From Promethearchaeota archaeon (GTDB lineage Archaea; Asgardarchaeota; Lokiarchaeia; Sigyniarchaeales; SOKP01), in the NCBI GenBank assembly GCA_019057795.1, contig JAHLWS010000032.1, positions 1-42,563 of the forward strand: 42,563 nucleotides of DNA. The letters run 5' to 3'. Positions 41,502 to 42,563 of this stretch are shown here, piece after piece. How positions within the stretch are numbered: the stretch's first letter is position 1; every line of letters starts with the position of its first letter. The notes under the pieces were generated by a model. It was not told the origin of the DNA, ran no database searches, and worked only from the letters and a program-made list of their open reading frames with translations. A program made the translations under genes and the position numbers.

Positions 41502-42415
41502 TGGTAAAAGCGCAAGAAACTGGAACTTTCGACGGAGTGATAGAAAAAATAGTGTTTGACGAGGGAGAATTAGATGAGCTTAAAATCGCCATCAGAAACT
41601 TTGGTAAAGGAGCAATTACAACTAAACAACTAAAACAAATGCTACTCCGCTTTCGAGGTCGTATAGTTAAAGACATATCGAATTTTCTAAGTCTTTGCGT
41701 CGATCGAGCTCGAGAAAGCGGTCAAGCTCTGGTTGATAGGAATTTTACCAACTCAAATCAGTCTGATTTAGCAAACGACCAATTGTGGCAAGATATTGCG
41801 GAAAGAAACGAGTTATTAGAGGTTATAGCAAAAAGGATTAGCGCTCTTGCGTCAAATGCTAAGAAAGAAACCCCTACTGTGGACGAAAGTTTGAGTTTGG
41901 AAGATATAATAAAGAGCGAAGTAGAACGAGTTTTTTTGGCTATTAAAGTCAACGAATGGCTCGACATGTGCGGATACGACGATTATAAGTTCTACATTAA
42001 ACTATACAACAAGTTACAAGCGCTCTACCGCCAGAAGTTTGGAGACGATGGTGAAAAACCCAAAAATGCCAAAAATGCCAAAGTAGAACAAGAGATTATG
42101 GCGGAAAGAATAGCGAAATTAAACTTTCCAGAGGAGGCAACCACAGAATTAATTCAATTTATAGTTATCCGAAATAACGCTACACACGACGATAGGGATT
42201 TAACTTCGTCTGATATGGAAATAGCGCATAACGCTTTCGTTCGATTACTTATTTATCTTATCGTGAGTAGTTTGAACGCTCAACTTTTAGCTGAAAACAG
42301 AAAAGATTTTTACAATTATTTAAATCAATATTTTTCGAGTAAATTAGAAAATAATTCTAAATTTCTAGAAAAAATTAAGAAGAATTTAAACTCGCTTTTT
42401 AACAACTTTAGGTAA
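41501..42415 (+). CDS. HEPN-domain protein of the HerA-like operon
   Basis: 304 residues, all helical, soluble. R224-NNAT-H229 followed by DDRD fits the R-x4-6-H motif of HEPN ribonucleases, placed late in a helical bundle as in Swt1-type and Apea HEPN domains. Earlier parts (WLDMCGYDDYKFYIKLYNKL) supply the other helices. HEPN proteins often cut RNA in toxin-antitoxin, CRISPR or abortive systems. Here the fixed link to a membrane HerA-like protein (1-nt overlap) argues for a specific joint role. An RNase activity is inferred, not shown. Confidence 0.7.
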   Translation: MVKAQETGTFDGVIEKIVFDEGELDELKIAIRNFGKGAITTKQLKQMLLRFRGRIVKDISNFLSLCVDRARESGQALVDRNFTNSNQSDLANDQLWQDIAERNELLEVIAKRISALASNAKKETPTVDESLSLEDIIKSEVERVFLAIKVNEWLDMCGYDDYKFYIKLYNKLQALYRQKFGDDGEKPKNAKNAKVEQEIMAERIAKLNFPEEATTELIQFIVIRNNATHDDRDLTSSDMEIAHNAFVRLLIYLIVSSLNAQLLAENRKDFYNYLNQYFSSKLENNSKFLEKIKKNLNSLFNNFR

Positions 42416-42451
42416 GTTTTTAAAAAAAAAATATGAGGCTGCAAGTTCATC

Positions 42452-42563
42452 TCACCAACCGACAATAATGGCCTCCACTTTCGAGACATCAATAGGTTGA
42501 TAGTATTTTGAAATATCCACAGTTAACCCTTCATAATGGCGACTCCTCGTACGCCACTTCGCC
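42452..42563 (-). CDS. 3' end of a minus-strand gene cut by the window edge
   Basis: The minus-strand frame is open from the window end to TGA at 42452-42454 (36 residues visible: KWRTRSRHYEGLTVDISKYY then PIDVSKVEAIIVGW). It is convergent with the HEPN gene, leaving 36 bp between stops. No family can be named from this fragment. Confidence 0.45.
   Translation of the reverse strand, partial: AKWRTRSRHYEGLTVDISKYYQPIDVSKVEAIIVGW

Overview
The window is low-GC archaeal DNA, most likely from an Asgard archaeon of the Lokiarchaeia type. The evidence is a eukaryote-like Ras/Rab-family GTPase (6363-6956), archaeal information-processing genes (RadA, a TFB, a Hef-like helicase, a Hel308/Ski2-like helicase), TATA boxes about 26 nt upstream of predicted transcript starts, Shine-Dalgarno sites resembling GGAGGTGAT, and many membrane-anchored surface proteins (NosD-type beta-helices, an alpha-toroid ectodomain). 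No rRNA, tRNA, transposase or CRISPR array was seen. The lineage assignment is inference.

Layout. 1-4.4 kb: small membrane ORFs, a TPR/zinc-ribbon protein with very regular 120-bp repeats, and an interrupted zinc-ribbon gene. 4.6-6.0 kb: a topoisomerase-like zinc-finger protein and a secreted protein, both apparently starting at ATT. 6.4-7.0 kb: small GTPase. 7.0-8.3 kb: radA on the minus strand, interrupted by a 31-nt insertion that fits an archaeal bulge-helix-bulge (BHB) intron. 8.5-12.1 kb: a membrane protein and a minus-strand operon (zinc ribbon, M50-like protease, small membrane protein, RadB-like ATPase, zinc protein). 12.8-14.1 kb: a TFB with a long C-terminal extension. 14.4-20.9 kb: two PIN-domain toxin-antitoxin pairs, two NosD-like surface genes and three copies of one promoter/leader repeat. 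20.9-27.3 kb: a large toroid surface protein, an HTH protein, a Hef-like helicase with a PCNA-binding motif, and a zinc-ribbon/winged-helix protein. 27.4-30.9 kb: a serine hydrolase and small genes, including a YhaM-like HD nuclease. 31.0-33.5 kb: Hel308-like helicase with a SWIM zinc finger. 33.6-33.8 kb: candidate structured RNA. 33.9-42.4 kb: five-gene operon (HhH membrane protein, four-TM protein, two-TM protein, a 1257-residue membrane HerA/VirB4-like protein with ruined nucleotide motifs, and a HEPN protein). The right edge cuts a minus-strand gene.

The two strongest second-look items are the radA intron, whose removal exactly restores the conserved RecA core, and the five-gene membrane HerA-like/HEPN operon, which matches no system I can name. 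A third is a recurring pattern in which a good Shine-Dalgarno site is followed at 4-7 nt by ATT or ATA instead of ATG. By eye, genes fall into two codon-usage classes (one rich in TCG, GCG, CGA, TAC and AAC; the other AT-biased) that alternate along the window, suggesting a mosaic.
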